Made by a program: the position numbers and the translations under genes
In this document: in pieces, positions 7,656-14,704 of the stretch
Layout of the letters: the number at the start of each line of letters is the position of its first letter
Position numbering within the stretch: the first letter of the stretch is position 1
Assembly (NCBI RefSeq): GCF_027587195.1
Contig: NZ_JAPDDP010000049.1
Span: forward strand, 1-54,210
Length of the DNA: 54,210 nucleotides
Reading direction: 5' to 3'
Source: Solirubrobacter phytolaccae
GTDB lineage: Bacteria; Actinomycetota; Thermoleophilia; Solirubrobacterales; Solirubrobacteraceae
Notes under the pieces: model-generated
What the model was told of the DNA's origin: nothing
The model's input: the letters and a program-made list of their open reading frames with translations, nothing else
Database searches by the model: none

Positions 7656-8389
7656 GCCGTCCAGAGAACGCAGTCGCCCTGGTCACCGGTGCCTCCAAGG
7701 GCATCGGCTCCGCGATCGCGAAGAGCCTCGCCGCCGACGGCTGGGCCGTCGCGGTCAACTACCGCTCCGACGAGGCCGGCGCCAACGCGGCCGTCAAGGC
7801 GATCGAGGAGGCCGGCGGCACCGCCAAGGCCATCCACGCCGACGTCACCAGCGGCGACGGCAAGGCGCTCCTCAAGCAGATCGAGGACGACCTCGGCGGG
7901 CCCGTCCTCGCGCTGGTCAACAACGCCGGCGTCGCGCGCGACAACATCGTGCTGCAACTGACGGACGAGGACTGGGACGTCGTCATCGGCACCAACCTCA
8001 CCCCGGCCTTCCGCCTGACGCGCGACGCGCTGCGCCCGATGATCAAGGCGCGCTACGGCCGCGTGATCAACATCGCGTCGGTCGTCGGGCCGCGCGCGAA
8101 CGCCGGGCAGTCCAACTACGCCGCGGCGAAGGCGGGCCTGATCGGCATGACCAAGACGATCGCCGCGGAGGTCGCGCGGCGAGGAGTCACCGTCAACGCG
8201 GTCGCACCTGGTTTCATCGCGACCGACATGACCGCCGACCTGGCGACGGACGAGATCGTGAAGGCGATCCCGGCCCGCCGCCAGGGCACGCCGGAGGAAG
8301 TCGCCGCCGCCGTGCGGTTCCTCGCCTCCGACGACGCCGGGTACGTCACCGGCACGACGTTGTATGTCGACGGCGGCATGTCCGCTTAA
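7652..8389 (+). CDS. fabG: 3-oxoacyl-ACP reductase (SDR)
   Basis: FabG performs the NADPH-dependent reduction of 3-oxoacyl-ACP in the elongation cycle. The 245-residue protein is a classical short-chain dehydrogenase with the TGASKGIG cofactor motif (12-19), NNAG (90-93) and the catalytic Ser143, Tyr156 and Lys160. The C-terminus GTTLYVDGGMSA is typical of FabG. The start ATG overlaps the fabH stop by 4 nt, supporting coupled translation. Its position between fabH and acpP makes the fatty acid role much more likely than another SDR activity. Confidence 0.92.
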   Translation: MSRPENAVALVTGASKGIGSAIAKSLAADGWAVAVNYRSDEAGANAAVKAIEEAGGTAKAIHADVTSGDGKALLKQIEDDLGGPVLALVNNAGVARDNIVLQLTDEDWDVVIGTNLTPAFRLTRDALRPMIKARYGRVINIASVVGPRANAGQSNYAAAKAGLIGMTKTIAAEVARRGVTVNAVAPGFIATDMTADLATDEIVKAIPARRQGTPEEVAAAVRFLASDDAGYVTGTTLYVDGGMSA

Positions 8390-8412
8390 AACCCCAGAAG
8401 GAGATCGATCCC

Positions 8413-8661
8413 ATGGCCAACGCCATCACTGAAGAAGCCGTCCAGAAGACCGTCTACGAGGCGCTGCCGCAGTTCGGCGTCGACGAGGGCGACATCACGC
8501 GCGAGGCTACTTTCGAGGACCTCGACGTCGACTCGCTCGACCTCGCCGAGCTCTCGCAGATCATCGAGGACGAGTACGGCGTGGCCCTCAAGGGCGACGA
8601 CGTCGGCAAGATCAAGACCGTCGGCGACGCCATCGACCTGGTGATCCAAAAGGGTTCATGA
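8413..8661 (+). CDS. acpP: acyl carrier protein
   Basis: This 82-residue acidic four-helix protein carries growing acyl chains on a phosphopantetheine arm attached to Ser41 in the DSL motif (DVDSLDLAEL). The ATG is preceded by AAGGAG (8399-8404) with good spacing. It is the only gene of the operon with a real intergenic gap in front (23 bp) and a strong ribosome site of its own, which fits the high amounts of ACP that cells need. The stop overlaps the fabF start (ATGA). Confidence 0.93.
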   Translation: MANAITEEAVQKTVYEALPQFGVDEGDITREATFEDLDVDSLDLAELSQIIEDEYGVALKGDDVGKIKTVGDAIDLVIQKGS

Positions 8662-9857
8662 GCCGCGAGGTCGTCATCACCGGCGTCGGCGCCGTCACCC
8701 CGCTCGGGGTCGGCGCGCGCACGCTGCATGAGCGCTGGAGCGCCGGCGTCGTCGGCATCACCGACGGCAAGGGCGTCGCGACGGAGTTCGACCCGACCGA
8801 GCACCTGTCCGTCAAGGAGGTGCGCCGCGCGGACCGCTTCACGCAGTTCGCGCTGGTCGCGGGCGACGAGGCCCTCGCCGAGGCCGGCTGGAGCGAAGAG
8901 CTCCCCTACGAGGGCGACAAGATCGCGTCGATCCTCGGCACCGGCATCGGCGGCATCGGCACGCTCGAGCGCGGCAAGGAGATCCTGATCGAGAGCGGGG
9001 CGAAGAAGGTCCCGCCGCTCTCCGTGCCGCTCATGATGAGCAACGCCGCCGCCGCGGCCGTCTCCATGCGCTTCAAGCTGCTTGGCCCGTGCCACGGCAT
9101 CGTCTCCGCCTGCTCCGGCGGCGCGGACGCCATCGGCGCCGCGAAGATGATGATCGAGTCGGGCCTCGTCGACGCCGTCGTCACCGGCGGCTCGGAGGCG
9201 GCGCTCACGCCGCTGTCCAACGCGGCCTTCGGCGCGCTCGACGCGCTGTCCAAGCAGGGCATCTCGCGTCCGTTCGACAAGGACCGCGACGGCTTTGTCA
9301 TGGGCGAGGGCGGCGCGATCCTCATCCTCGAGACGCGCGAGAACGCCGAGAAGCGCGGCGCGAAGATCCTCGGCACTTTGAAGGGCTACGGCGCTTCGGC
9401 CGACGCGTACCACCTGACCGCTCCGGACAAGGACGGCGGCGGACCGTCGCGGGCGATGAAGGCCGCGATGCTCAACGCGGGCATCACGCCGGACGACATC
9501 GTCTACGTCAACGCCCACGGCACCTCGACCGGCCTGAACGACGCGGCCGAGACGAAGGCGCTGAAGATGGCGCTCGGCGACCGCGCGCACGAGATCCCGA
9601 TCTCGTCGCTGAAGTCGTCGATCGGGCACCTGCTCGGCGCCGCCGGCGCCGTGGAGGCGGTGGCGACGATCCTCGCGCTGCGCGACCGGATCGCTCCGCC
9701 GACGCTGGGGCTCGAGAACCCCGACGAGGGGCTCGACCTCGACTACGTCCCCCACCAGGCCAAGCCGCTGGACATCGGCGACAAGCCCGCGATCGCGATC
9801 TCGTCGTCGTTCGGCTTCGGTGGCCACAACGCTGTGCTCGCTCTGGAGGCGGCATGA
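8658..9857 (+). CDS. fabF: 3-oxoacyl-ACP synthase II
   Basis: FabF elongates acyl-ACP with malonyl-ACP. The 399-residue thiolase-fold protein has the Cys-His-His triad: Cys152 (SACSGGADAIG), His287 (NAHGTSTGLND) and His324 (SSIGHLLGAAG). The C-terminal SSSFGFGGHNAVL is also characteristic. The length is normal for the family. It overlaps both acpP upstream and the enoyl reductase gene downstream by ATGA, so it is translated as part of the operon. Confidence 0.93.
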   Translation: MSREVVITGVGAVTPLGVGARTLHERWSAGVVGITDGKGVATEFDPTEHLSVKEVRRADRFTQFALVAGDEALAEAGWSEELPYEGDKIASILGTGIGGIGTLERGKEILIESGAKKVPPLSVPLMMSNAAAAAVSMRFKLLGPCHGIVSACSGGADAIGAAKMMIESGLVDAVVTGGSEAALTPLSNAAFGALDALSKQGISRPFDKDRDGFVMGEGGAILILETRENAEKRGAKILGTLKGYGASADAYHLTAPDKDGGGPSRAMKAAMLNAGITPDDIVYVNAHGTSTGLNDAAETKALKMALGDRAHEIPISSLKSSIGHLLGAAGAVEAVATILALRDRIAPPTLGLENPDEGLDLDYVPHQAKPLDIGDKPAIAISSSFGFGGHNAVLALEAA

Positions 9858-10657
9858 GCTCCCTCGCAGGTAAGAAGCTCCTGATCACGGGCGTCATCAA
9901 CCGCGAGTCGATCGCGTTCGAGGTCGCCCGCCAGGCGCAGGCCGCCGGTGCGGAGATCGTGCTGACGGGCTTCGGCCGTGCCAAGCGCATGACCGACCGC
10001 TCGGCCAACCGGCTCGATCCCGTGCCGGACGTGCTCGAGCTCGACGTCAACAAGCCCGAGGACATCGAGGCCGTCGCGGCGGACCTGAAGGAACGCTGGG
10101 GCCGGGTGGATGGCGTGCTGCACGCGATCGCCTTCGCCCCGGAGGACGCGCTCGGCGGCAACTTCCTCAACACGCCGGCCGAGAGCGCCATCACGGCGTT
10201 CACGACGTCGGCGTTCTCGCTGAAGGCGCTGACCGTCGGCCTGTCCGACCTGTTCCCGGAGGAGGGCGCGGCGATCGTCGGGCTCGACTTCGACGCGCAG
10301 GTCGCCTGGCCGGTGTACGACTGGATGGGCGTCGCGAAGGCCGCGCTGGAGGCCACCGCGCGGTACCTGGCGCGGGACCTCGGTCCCCGTCGCGTGCGCG
10401 TGAACCTGGTGAGCGCCGGTCCGCTGGCGACCCTGGCGGCGCGCGGCATCCCCGGCTTCTCCGACCTGGCCACGGCCTGGGAGAAGCAGGCGCCGCTCCC
10501 CTGGGACGTCGAGGATCCCGCGCCCGTCGCGGAGACGATCAACTTCCTGCTCAGCGACGCCGCCCGTGCGATCACGGCGGAGATCATCCACGTCGACGGC
10601 GGCTTCCACGCGATGGGCACGCAGATCGTGCCGATCCGCGAGGAGGTCGAGGCGTGA
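9854..10657 (+). CDS. fabI: enoyl-ACP reductase, InhA/FabI type
   Basis: This enzyme reduces enoyl-ACP with NADH in the last step of each elongation cycle. The 267-residue protein starts KLLITGVINRESIAFEVA, the divergent SDR cofactor motif of FabI/InhA. It has the catalytic Tyr155 and Lys162 in YDWMGVAKAALEA with the seven-residue spacing of InhA (Tyr158/Lys165). GLDFD, LVSAGPLATLAARGI and IIHVDGGFHAMG also match mycobacterial InhA more closely than E. coli FabI as I recall them. The start overlaps fabF, and its TGA overlaps the GTG of the next gene. By homology it is a candidate for the isoniazid/triclosan target class, which has not been tested here. Confidence 0.9.
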   Translation: MSSLAGKKLLITGVINRESIAFEVARQAQAAGAEIVLTGFGRAKRMTDRSANRLDPVPDVLELDVNKPEDIEAVAADLKERWGRVDGVLHAIAFAPEDALGGNFLNTPAESAITAFTTSAFSLKALTVGLSDLFPEEGAAIVGLDFDAQVAWPVYDWMGVAKAALEATARYLARDLGPRRVRVNLVSAGPLATLAARGIPGFSDLATAWEKQAPLPWDVEDPAPVAETINFLLSDAARAITAEIIHVDGGFHAMGTQIVPIREEVEA

Positions 10658-11760
10658 AGAACCCCGTCTTCCTGACCGGGGCGACCGGCTTCCTCGGCAT
10701 GGAGGTGCTCGCGCGCCTGGTCGAGAAGGGAGACCGGGACGTGGTCGCGCTCGTGCGGGCGGCGGACTCCGCCGCCGCGACCGAGCGCCTCCACGGCGTG
10801 ATGGCCAAGCTCTGGCGCGATCCGACGCCGTACTTCGACCGCGTGCGCGCGGTCGCGGGCGACGTCACCTCGCCGGGGCTGGGCATGGACCGCGCCGAGC
10901 GTGCGGAGATCGCCGAGGAGGTCACCGCGGTCATGCACTGCGCGGCCTCGATCTCGTTCGACCTGCCGCTCGACGAGGCGCGCCAGATCAACGTCGAGGG
11001 CACGCGCGAGATGATCGGCTTCGCCCGCGAGGCGAAGTCGTGCGGGCGCCTGGACCGCTTCGTGCACGTCTCCACGGCGTACGTGGCGGGGATCACCAAG
11101 GGCACGTTCCGCGAGCGTCAGCTCGACGCGGGCCAGGAGTTCCGCAACACGTACGAGCAGACCAAGTGGGAGGCCGAGCACGTCGTCAACGACGCGTCCG
11201 ACCTGGACCCGGTGATCGCCCGCCCGTCGATCGTGATGGGCGAGTCCGACTCGGGCTGGACCCCGGCGTTCAACGTCCTGTACTGGCCGATCCGCGCGTT
11301 CTCGCGCGGGTTGTTCGAGAGCGTCCCGGCCCGGCCGGAGGCGCTGGTCGACGTCGTGCCCGTGGACTACGTCGCCGACGCGCTCGTGCACCTGCTCGAG
11401 GACACGTCGGCCTCGGGCGTCGTGAACCTCGTGAGCGGCCAGGAGGCCTGCTCGGTCGACGACCTGGTCGGGATGACCTCGGCCGCGTTCGGCCGTGAGC
11501 GCCCGCCCGTCGTCGCGCCCGGCTCGACCGGCACCGGCTCCGCCGCGGCTGACGACCACGCCCAGGTGTACTTCCCGTACTTCGACATGGACATGGTCTT
11601 CGACGACTCCCGTGCGCGGGCGTTGCTGGGGCCGGCGGGCATCAAGTGCCCGCACCTGACGGACTACTTCCCGCGGCTCATCGAGTACGCGCAGGAGACC
11701 CGCTGGGGGAAGTCGCCTCAGACGCGCGAAGAGGCTGTCGCCGCGCACGCGGCGGCGTAG
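10654..11760 (+). CDS. NAD(P)-dependent thioester-reductase-like SDR
   Basis: The 368-residue protein is an extended SDR of the NAD-binding_4 (thioester reductase / fatty acyl reductase) type. It has the N-terminal TGATGFLG motif, a central VHVSTAYV with Ser140, and the catalytic Tyr167 and Lys171 in YEQTKWEAE. Relatives reduce carrier- or CoA-bound acyl chains to aldehydes or alcohols. Translational overlap with the enoyl reductase gene suggests that its substrate is an acyl-ACP or acyl-CoA made by this operon, perhaps for wax or fatty alcohol formation; this is inference. Its last 83 bp overlap the 3' end of the opposite-strand membrane protein gene. Confidence 0.75.
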   Translation: MKNPVFLTGATGFLGMEVLARLVEKGDRDVVALVRAADSAAATERLHGVMAKLWRDPTPYFDRVRAVAGDVTSPGLGMDRAERAEIAEEVTAVMHCAASISFDLPLDEARQINVEGTREMIGFAREAKSCGRLDRFVHVSTAYVAGITKGTFRERQLDAGQEFRNTYEQTKWEAEHVVNDASDLDPVIARPSIVMGESDSGWTPAFNVLYWPIRAFSRGLFESVPARPEALVDVVPVDYVADALVHLLEDTSASGVVNLVSGQEACSVDDLVGMTSAAFGRERPPVVAPGSTGTGSAAADDHAQVYFPYFDMDMVFDDSRARALLGPAGIKCPHLTDYFPRLIEYAQETRWGKSPQTREEAVAAHAAA

Positions 11761-13006
11761 CCAGGTACGGGTAAAGGACGATCAGCGCGCCCGTGTAGAG
11801 GGCTCCGGCCACGAGCACGGGCGCGAGATGCAGCGGGTCGGAGTAGCCGACCTCCAGATGGACGATGGTCGTCGCCGCGAAGCCGGGCAGCCCGGCCGCG
11901 GCGAGCGTCCACCACAGGCGCCGCGCGTGCCGGTGGACGCCGCGCAGCGCCACGATCAGCAGGCCCACGCCGGCGGCCGCGAGCGCGCCGCCGAAGCCCG
12001 CGCGGTCGTGCGCGATCAGGCTCGTCAGCTGCGGGTCGATCGCCTCGATCTCGGCTTTCGTCGCGTGCAGGAAGTCCAGGTCGGACGGCACGAACACGCC
12101 GCTGATGCCGATCGTGGCGATGCCCAGGCCGCCGACGGCCACGCCGAACGCGGCGCTGACGAGCAGCAGCTGCCCCGTCTGCGCGCGCAGCCAGGCGGCG
12201 TCGTTGTGCAGGTCCGGCGGCGGCAGCGCCCGCGGCGGGCGGTCCTTGACCGTCAGGAAGAACGTGGGCAGCAGGCCCGCCGTCAGCCCGAAGTGCAGCG
12301 GGTCGAAGTACCCGTAGCCGACGAACAGCAGGAACGAGACGAAGCCGATCGCGGATGAGCTCACCACGGCGGCCCATTCCCAGCGCGTGAGCCCGTCCAT
12401 GGCCAGCCCGGCGTACAGCGCGCCGAGCGCGATCATCACGCCCGCCAGCGTCGCCCGGTCGTGCTCCATGAACGGCACGAGCTGCGCGTTCGCGGCGTTC
12501 AGCTGCTCCTTGCTCAGGCCGACGAACGCCTCGTCGTAGCCGAGCAGCACCGGCCCGCGCGCGACGAGCCACACGATCACGCCGGCGAGCATCATGCTGA
12601 AGCCGAGCGCCTGCGCGGCGCCGCCGCCCGCGTTGGCCGGTGGCGGTCCCACCGCGGCGTTGATCCGGCGCGGGAGGCTCGGGCCCGCTTCACACAGCGC
12701 GGCCGCGTCCACGTACACGCGGTCGCTCGTCTTGAGCTGCTCCAGCGCTTCGGCGGGGCTGCGGACGACCGGCCCGGGTGTCTCCGGTCCGACGTGCACG
12801 CCGGCCGCTCCCAGCCGCTCGAGCACGGGGTGCGGCCGCGTCGCGCGGATCCACACGGGCGACTCCACCCCGGCGGGCGGCTTGGCGTCCCCGACGACCT
12901 CGATCAGCTTCCCGCCGCCGGGCACCCGCGCGACCGCGTCGGCCGCGCCGAGCAGCAGCCGCGGCGGCAGGCGCTTGAGCAGCGGGTGATAGCTCCAATC
13001 GGGCAT
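11678..13006 (-). CDS. polytopic membrane protein with internal duplication
   Basis: I choose the ATG at 13006 (442 residues, MPDWSYHPLLKRLPP...) over the in-frame start at 13054, because the N-terminus then resembles membrane-associated DHODH-like leaders that I recall beginning MPDWSY. About eight hydrophobic segments follow residue 130. The membrane part is a tandem repeat: about 132-253 and 280-416 share the order helix-HDRA-helix-GYxDPLHF/L-helix (HDRA at 182 and 333; DPLH near 235 and 390). I know no function for this family. It is divergent from the small secreted protein gene at 13057 and converges on, and overlaps by 83 bp, the thioester-reductase-like gene. Confidence 0.7.
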   Translation of the reverse strand: MPDWSYHPLLKRLPPRLLLGAADAVARVPGGGKLIEVVGDAKPPAGVESPVWIRATRPHPVLERLGAAGVHVGPETPGPVVRSPAEALEQLKTSDRVYVDAAALCEAGPSLPRRINAAVGPPPANAGGGAAQALGFSMMLAGVIVWLVARGPVLLGYDEAFVGLSKEQLNAANAQLVPFMEHDRATLAGVMIALGALYAGLAMDGLTRWEWAAVVSSSAIGFVSFLLFVGYGYFDPLHFGLTAGLLPTFFLTVKDRPPRALPPPDLHNDAAWLRAQTGQLLLVSAAFGVAVGGLGIATIGISGVFVPSDLDFLHATKAEIEAIDPQLTSLIAHDRAGFGGALAAAGVGLLIVALRGVHRHARRLWWTLAAAGLPGFAATTIVHLEVGYSDPLHLAPVLVAGALYTGALIVLYPYLATPPRARRQPLRASEATSPSGSPARTR

Positions 13007-13056
13007 CGCACCGGAAAGCTTGACAAAGGTGAGCCGACGTTGAGACGGTCGCACAT

Positions 13057-13542
13057 ATGATCACACGCAAGGGACTGCTCACCGGAGGCGCGGCCGCGGG
13101 TGCGGCCGCCCTCGCCACCGCTTCACCGGCGCTGGCCCACGGCGACGACGACGAGCTGGTCGGCTCCTGGTACGGCCGCGTCACCGCCGACGACCCGGCG
13201 CTCGGCAGCTTCGAGGAGCTGATCAGCTTCCACCGCGACGGCATCGTCACCGACGCGCACCGCCTCTACCTCCCGGCCACGCCGTTCGGGCCGCTGCTCG
13301 AGACCTCCGGGCACGGCGCCTGGAAGAGCGTGCGCGGCGGCTACACCGCGTTCTTCCGCTTCCTCCTGCAGCAGGCGCCGCCGTCCGCCGGGGCCGCGGT
13401 GGGCACGGACAACGTGCGCCTGAACTTCCGCGTCCAGCGCGGCCGGATCAGCGGCCGCTTCGAGTCTCAGATCAAGGACACGAGCGGCGCCCTCGTGTTC
13501 ACCGCGACCGGCGCGATCGTGGCGGAGCGGATCACGGCGTAG
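13057..13542 (+). CDS. small secreted protein with N-terminal signal peptide
   Basis: This 161-residue protein has an export signal (TRKGLLTGGAAAGAAALATA then ASPALAHG) with a likely signal peptidase site after ALA. It looks Tat-like but lacks a true twin arginine. The mature part begins with HGDDDELVGSWYGRV and contains a likely all-beta fold with GSFEELISFHRDGIVTDAHR, GHGAWKS, FRVQRGRISGRFE and GALVFTATG. This pattern is common in secreted lipocalin/calycin-like proteins of unknown ligand. The function is not recognised. Its 3' end overlaps the convergent heme oxygenase-like gene by 11 bp. Confidence 0.7.
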   Translation: MITRKGLLTGGAAAGAAALATASPALAHGDDDELVGSWYGRVTADDPALGSFEELISFHRDGIVTDAHRLYLPATPFGPLLETSGHGAWKSVRGGYTAFFRFLLQQAPPSAGAAVGTDNVRLNFRVQRGRISGRFESQIKDTSGALVFTATGAIVAERITA

Positions 13543-13861
13543 CGGGCGTCACCAGCTCGACGACCTCGAACTCCATCACCGCGGACCCGTGCGCGACGGG
13601 CGGGCGCTGGCCCTCGCCGTCGGCGCGCGCCTGCACGTGCCCGCGCGTGAAGGACTCGCTGGAGATCCAGGCCTTGAAGTCCTCGTCGGTCTCCCAGTGG
13701 GTGACGACGAAGTAGCGCGTCTCACCCTTGACGGGGCGCAGCAGCTGGTACCCGAGGAACCCGGGCTGGTTGTCGACTTCGCGAGCGCGCTTCGCGAAGC
13801 GCTCCTCGAGCTCGGGTCCACGGCCTTCGGCGACTTCAATCGCGTTGATCTTCACGACCAT
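13532..13861 (-). CDS. MhuD/IsdG-like heme-degrading monooxygenase
   Basis: The 109-residue protein begins MVVKINAIEV and continues with PGFLGYQLLRPVKG and YFVVTHWETDEDFKAW, which closely follows mycobacterial MhuD as I recall it. Residues expected for heme binding and degradation are present: Asn6, Trp65 and His75. The Trp-to-His spacing of 10 is as in IsdG rather than the 9 of MhuD. The family opens heme to release iron without a dedicated reductase-bound P450 system. The gene overlaps the 3' end of the upstream hydrolase gene by 10 bp, so the two are one transcription unit. An antibiotic-biosynthesis-type monooxygenase is the alternative, less likely because of the conserved triad. Confidence 0.78.
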   Translation of the reverse strand: MVVKINAIEVAEGRGPELEERFAKRAREVDNQPGFLGYQLLRPVKGETRYFVVTHWETDEDFKAWISSESFTRGHVQARADGEGQRPPVAHGSAVMEFEVVELVTPATP

Positions 13862-14694
13862 GGGAGCGAGCGTACTGCGGCGGCGACGTCTCCCGGCCGT
13901 TCCTCGGGCACGAAGTGTCCGCAGCCTTCCAGGAGCATCGTGAAGGCGTCGTCGCCGCGACGGTCCAGACCCTCGGCCAGCCGGGTCCCGATCGGGTCGC
14001 GGCGGCCCTGCAGCAGCCGTGTCGGGATCATCAGCCGCCCGGACGGGCCGCGCAGCAGCTCGTGAGTCAAGAACTGGCGGTAGTACTGGCTCGCGGCCGC
14101 CGCCGTCGTCTTGTAGGGCTCGACGTAGATCGGCTCGGCCGCGCGGTCGTAGGTCTCGCGATCGCCCCAGGCGGCCCGAAGGAACCGCGTGACGACGTGC
14201 GGGATCAGCAGCGGCCCCAGCACCGGGGCGGCGATCGGCGGCTGATAGAGGAACCGCCGGCCCTCGCGCACGAGGTCGGTCGTCGAGTTCCACGGGTGCA
14301 CGATGCCCGTGGCGACGTAGCCCGCGAAGCGCTCCGGGTGGCTCAGGGCGAGATGCCAGCCGACCCACGCGCCCCAGTCGTGGGCGACGAGGATCGCCCG
14401 CTCGATGCCCAGCGCGTCGAGCAGCGCGATCTGGTCGGCCGCGATCGTCGCCTTGCGGTAGTCGCCGTCGGGCGCGGTGCTCGTCCAGCCGAGCCCGCGC
14501 AGGTCGGGGGCGATGATCCGGTGCTCGGGCAGCGCGGAGAAGAGCCGACGCCACTCGTACCAATGCTGCGGAAAGCCGTGCAGCGCGAGCACCGGCGTGC
14601 CGTCGGCCGGGCCGTGCTCGGCCACGTGCACACGCACGCCGTTGGGCAGGTCGACGTAGCTGTGGATGACGCCTTCGAGCTCCGGAGGGTTCAC
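13852..14694 (-). CDS. alpha/beta hydrolase, epoxide hydrolase-like
   Basis: The 280-residue protein starts at GTG 14694; longer in-frame starts would run into the divergent gene. The oxyanion motif HGFP (39-42) is followed by the nucleophile elbow VAHDWGAW with Asp106. An Asp nucleophile, rather than Ser, points to epoxide hydrolases or haloalkane dehalogenases. The cap region holds paired tyrosines (YKTT, SQYYRQF) that could serve as epoxide-activating residues. His260 in GCGHFVPEERP is the catalytic base. It lies upstream of, and overlaps, the MhuD-like gene. Its 5' end is only about 10 bp from the divergent secreted GH15-like gene. The natural substrate is unknown. Confidence 0.82.
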   Translation of the reverse strand: MNPPELEGVIHSYVDLPNGVRVHVAEHGPADGTPVLALHGFPQHWYEWRRLFSALPEHRIIAPDLRGLGWTSTAPDGDYRKATIAADQIALLDALGIERAILVAHDWGAWVGWHLALSHPERFAGYVATGIVHPWNSTTDLVREGRRFLYQPPIAAPVLGPLLIPHVVTRFLRAAWGDRETYDRAAEPIYVEPYKTTAAAASQYYRQFLTHELLRGPSGRLMIPTRLLQGRRDPIGTRLAEGLDRRGDDAFTMLLEGCGHFVPEERPGDVAAAVRSLPWS

Positions 14695-14704
14695 GCAGGT
14701 GATA

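Noticed and set aside
13020-13025. TTGACA as a -35 element for the gene at 13057
   Set aside because: No -10-like sequence is found at 15-19 bp. The nearest, TATGAT at 13056, overlaps the start codon at 30 bp.
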